Of a stretch of DNA of 5,041 nt, positions 4,013-5,041 are shown in pieces. The notes under the pieces were generated by a model. That model saw only the letters and a list, made by a program, of their open reading frames with translations, was not told the origin of the DNA and ran no database searches. Source of the DNA: Nitrosomonadales bacterium. GTDB lineage: Bacteria > Pseudomonadota > Gammaproteobacteria > Burkholderiales > SG8-41. Position 1 is the first letter of the stretch; the number at the start of each line of letters is the position of its first letter. Location: NCBI GenBank assembly GCA_009885185.1, contig VFLF01000551.1, positions 1-5,041 on the forward strand. The letters run 5' to 3'. The translations under genes and the position numbers were made by a program.

Positions 4013-5041
4013 ACATCGTCACCCGGCTCGGCACCGGATGCGTCTGTTCCATCTGCGTGTACCACGGCATCAGCAGGAAGTACCCGAAATAAATCAGCGA
4101 GCCGACCTGTGAAATCAGCGTGCCCGCCACCGTTACCGGCTGCGTGCCGTAGTAACCCAGCACCAGGAAAGTGACAATGAATGTCGTCAGCGCCCAGCGC
4201 GACAACGTGCCTTTATAGCGGATCGATTTCACCGGGCTCTTGTCCAGCCACGGCAACAGAAAGAAAATCATCGACGCCACGCCCATCAGCACCACCCCCC
4301 ATACCTTGGCTTCGATCACGCCCATGGCGATCAGCACCACCGGCGCAATGGCCAGCGCCAGCAGCTTCGACAAACAGCCGCGCGAGGTAAACAGGATCAG
4401 CAGCGTGTAAGCCACCACGCCAGCGCGCAATGCCCACATGAAATCTTCGGTCACCGCGCGCAGGATCGAGTAGTACGGCGTGAAATACCACACCGGCGCG
4501 ATATGCGGCGGCGTCTTCAGCGGATCGGCCGGAATGAAATTGTTGTATTCGAGGAAGTAGCCGCCCATCTCCGGCGCAAAAAACATGATGAGGCAGAACA
4601 CCGCCGCGAATACCGCCACCCCCAGCGCGTCCTTCACCGTGTAGTACGGATGGAACGGAATGCCGTCGAGCGGGAGGCCTTTCGCGTCTTTTTGTTCCTT
4701 GATTTCCACGCCGTCGGGGTTATTGGAACCCACTTCGTGCAGCGCCATGATGTGCGCGGCCACCAACCCCAGTATCGCCAGCGGAAGCGCGATCACGTGA
4801 AACGCAAAAAAGCGGTTCAGCGTGGCGTCCGACACCACGAAGTCGCCGCGTATCCAGGTCGACAGATCCGGCCCGATGATCGGCAACGCATCGAACAGAT
4901 TAATAATCACCTGCGCGCCCCAGAACGACATCTGGCCCCACGGCAGCAGGTAACCGAAAAACGCCTCGGCCATCAGCGCCAGATAAATCATCATGCCGAA
5001 GACCCAGATCAGTTCACGCGGCGCGCGATACGATCCATACA
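4011..5041 (-). CDS. petB: Ubiquinol-cytochrome c reductase, cytochrome b subunit, N-terminus outside window
   Basis: The last 342 residues are present; roughly the first 110-120, with helices A and B and one histidine of each haem pair, lie beyond the right edge. Cytochrome b is the membrane core of the bc1 complex and holds haems bL and bH and the Qo and Qi quinone sites. The fragment begins YGSYRAPRELIWVFG, then helix C with GYLLPWGQMSFWGAQVI (fragment 29-45), which lines Qo. Helix D carries the two haem histidines at fragment 81 and 96, with 14 residues between them, followed by HEVGSNNPDGVE. The Qo motif is PVWY (182-185) in place of PEWY. Between it and helix F (LPWLDKSPVKSIRY, from about 262) is an insert of about 40 residues with two hydrophobic stretches, absent from the shorter alphaproteobacterial form. 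Helices G and H end in MPWYTQMEQTHPVPSRVTM. petC follows after 11 nt. Confidence 0.97.
   Translation of the reverse strand, partial: YGSYRAPRELIWVFGMMIYLALMAEAFFGYLLPWGQMSFWGAQVIINLFDALPIIGPDLSTWIRGDFVVSDATLNRFFAFHVIALPLAILGLVAAHIMALHEVGSNNPDGVEIKEQKDAKGLPLDGIPFHPYYTVKDALGVAVFAAVFCLIMFFAPEMGGYFLEYNNFIPADPLKTPPHIAPVWYFTPYYSILRAVTEDFMWALRAGVVAYTLLILFTSRGCLSKLLALAIAPVVLIAMGVIEAKVWGVVLMGVASMIFFLLPWLDKSPVKSIRYKGTLSRWALTTFIVTFLVLGYYGTQPVTVAGTLISQVGSLIYFGYFLLMPWYTQMEQTHPVPSRVTM

Noticed and set aside
4000..4065. Upstream start for petC overlapping petB
   Set aside because: It would put 22 hydrophilic residues before the signal peptide, while GAGGAG points to the ATG at 3997-3999.

Overview
The window reads as chromosomal DNA of a GC-rich betaproteobacterium, probably Burkholderiales-like or a close relative. 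Four things point that way. The gene order is cytochrome b, cytochrome c1, sspA, sspB. The cytochrome b Qo motif is PVWY instead of PEWY, and that protein carries an extra hydrophobic insert. A solute receptor of the Bug (TctC) family follows, a family greatly expanded in Burkholderiales. No sequence search could be run, so the taxonomy is inference. All six protein genes lie on the minus strand, so transcription runs from the right end of the window to the left.

Right half (about 2029-5041): the window opens inside petB (cytochrome b, N-terminus outside the window). Then come petC (cytochrome c1), sspA (GST-fold RNA polymerase-associated stringent starvation protein A) and sspB (ClpXP adaptor). 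petB and petC encode two of the three catalytic subunits of the bc1 complex, which oxidises quinol and reduces cytochrome c at the cytoplasmic membrane. The Rieske gene petA is expected just beyond the right edge. The petB-petC junction is 11 nt, with the Shine-Dalgarno of petC overlapping the petB stop, as for translationally coupled genes. The petC-sspA and sspA-sspB spacers are each filled by a palindromic element built of 7-bp units. These two elements are the least explained feature of the window.

Middle (1967-2028): a 62-bp spacer after sspB carries a GC-rich hairpin whose T-run lies on the plus-strand side, opposite to the direction of all visible genes.

Left half (1-1966): an orphan Bug/TctC periplasmic solute receptor with a strong Shine-Dalgarno comes first. 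Next is a 186-bp spacer with an AT-rich core. Last is the first 266 codons of an amidohydrolase-family protein with a twin-arginine export signal, which runs off the left edge. The receptor and the amidohydrolase may form a periplasmic uptake/catabolic pair unrelated to the bc1-ssp cluster; their substrate cannot be read from the sequence. No RNA gene, CRISPR array, transposase or phage gene was seen.
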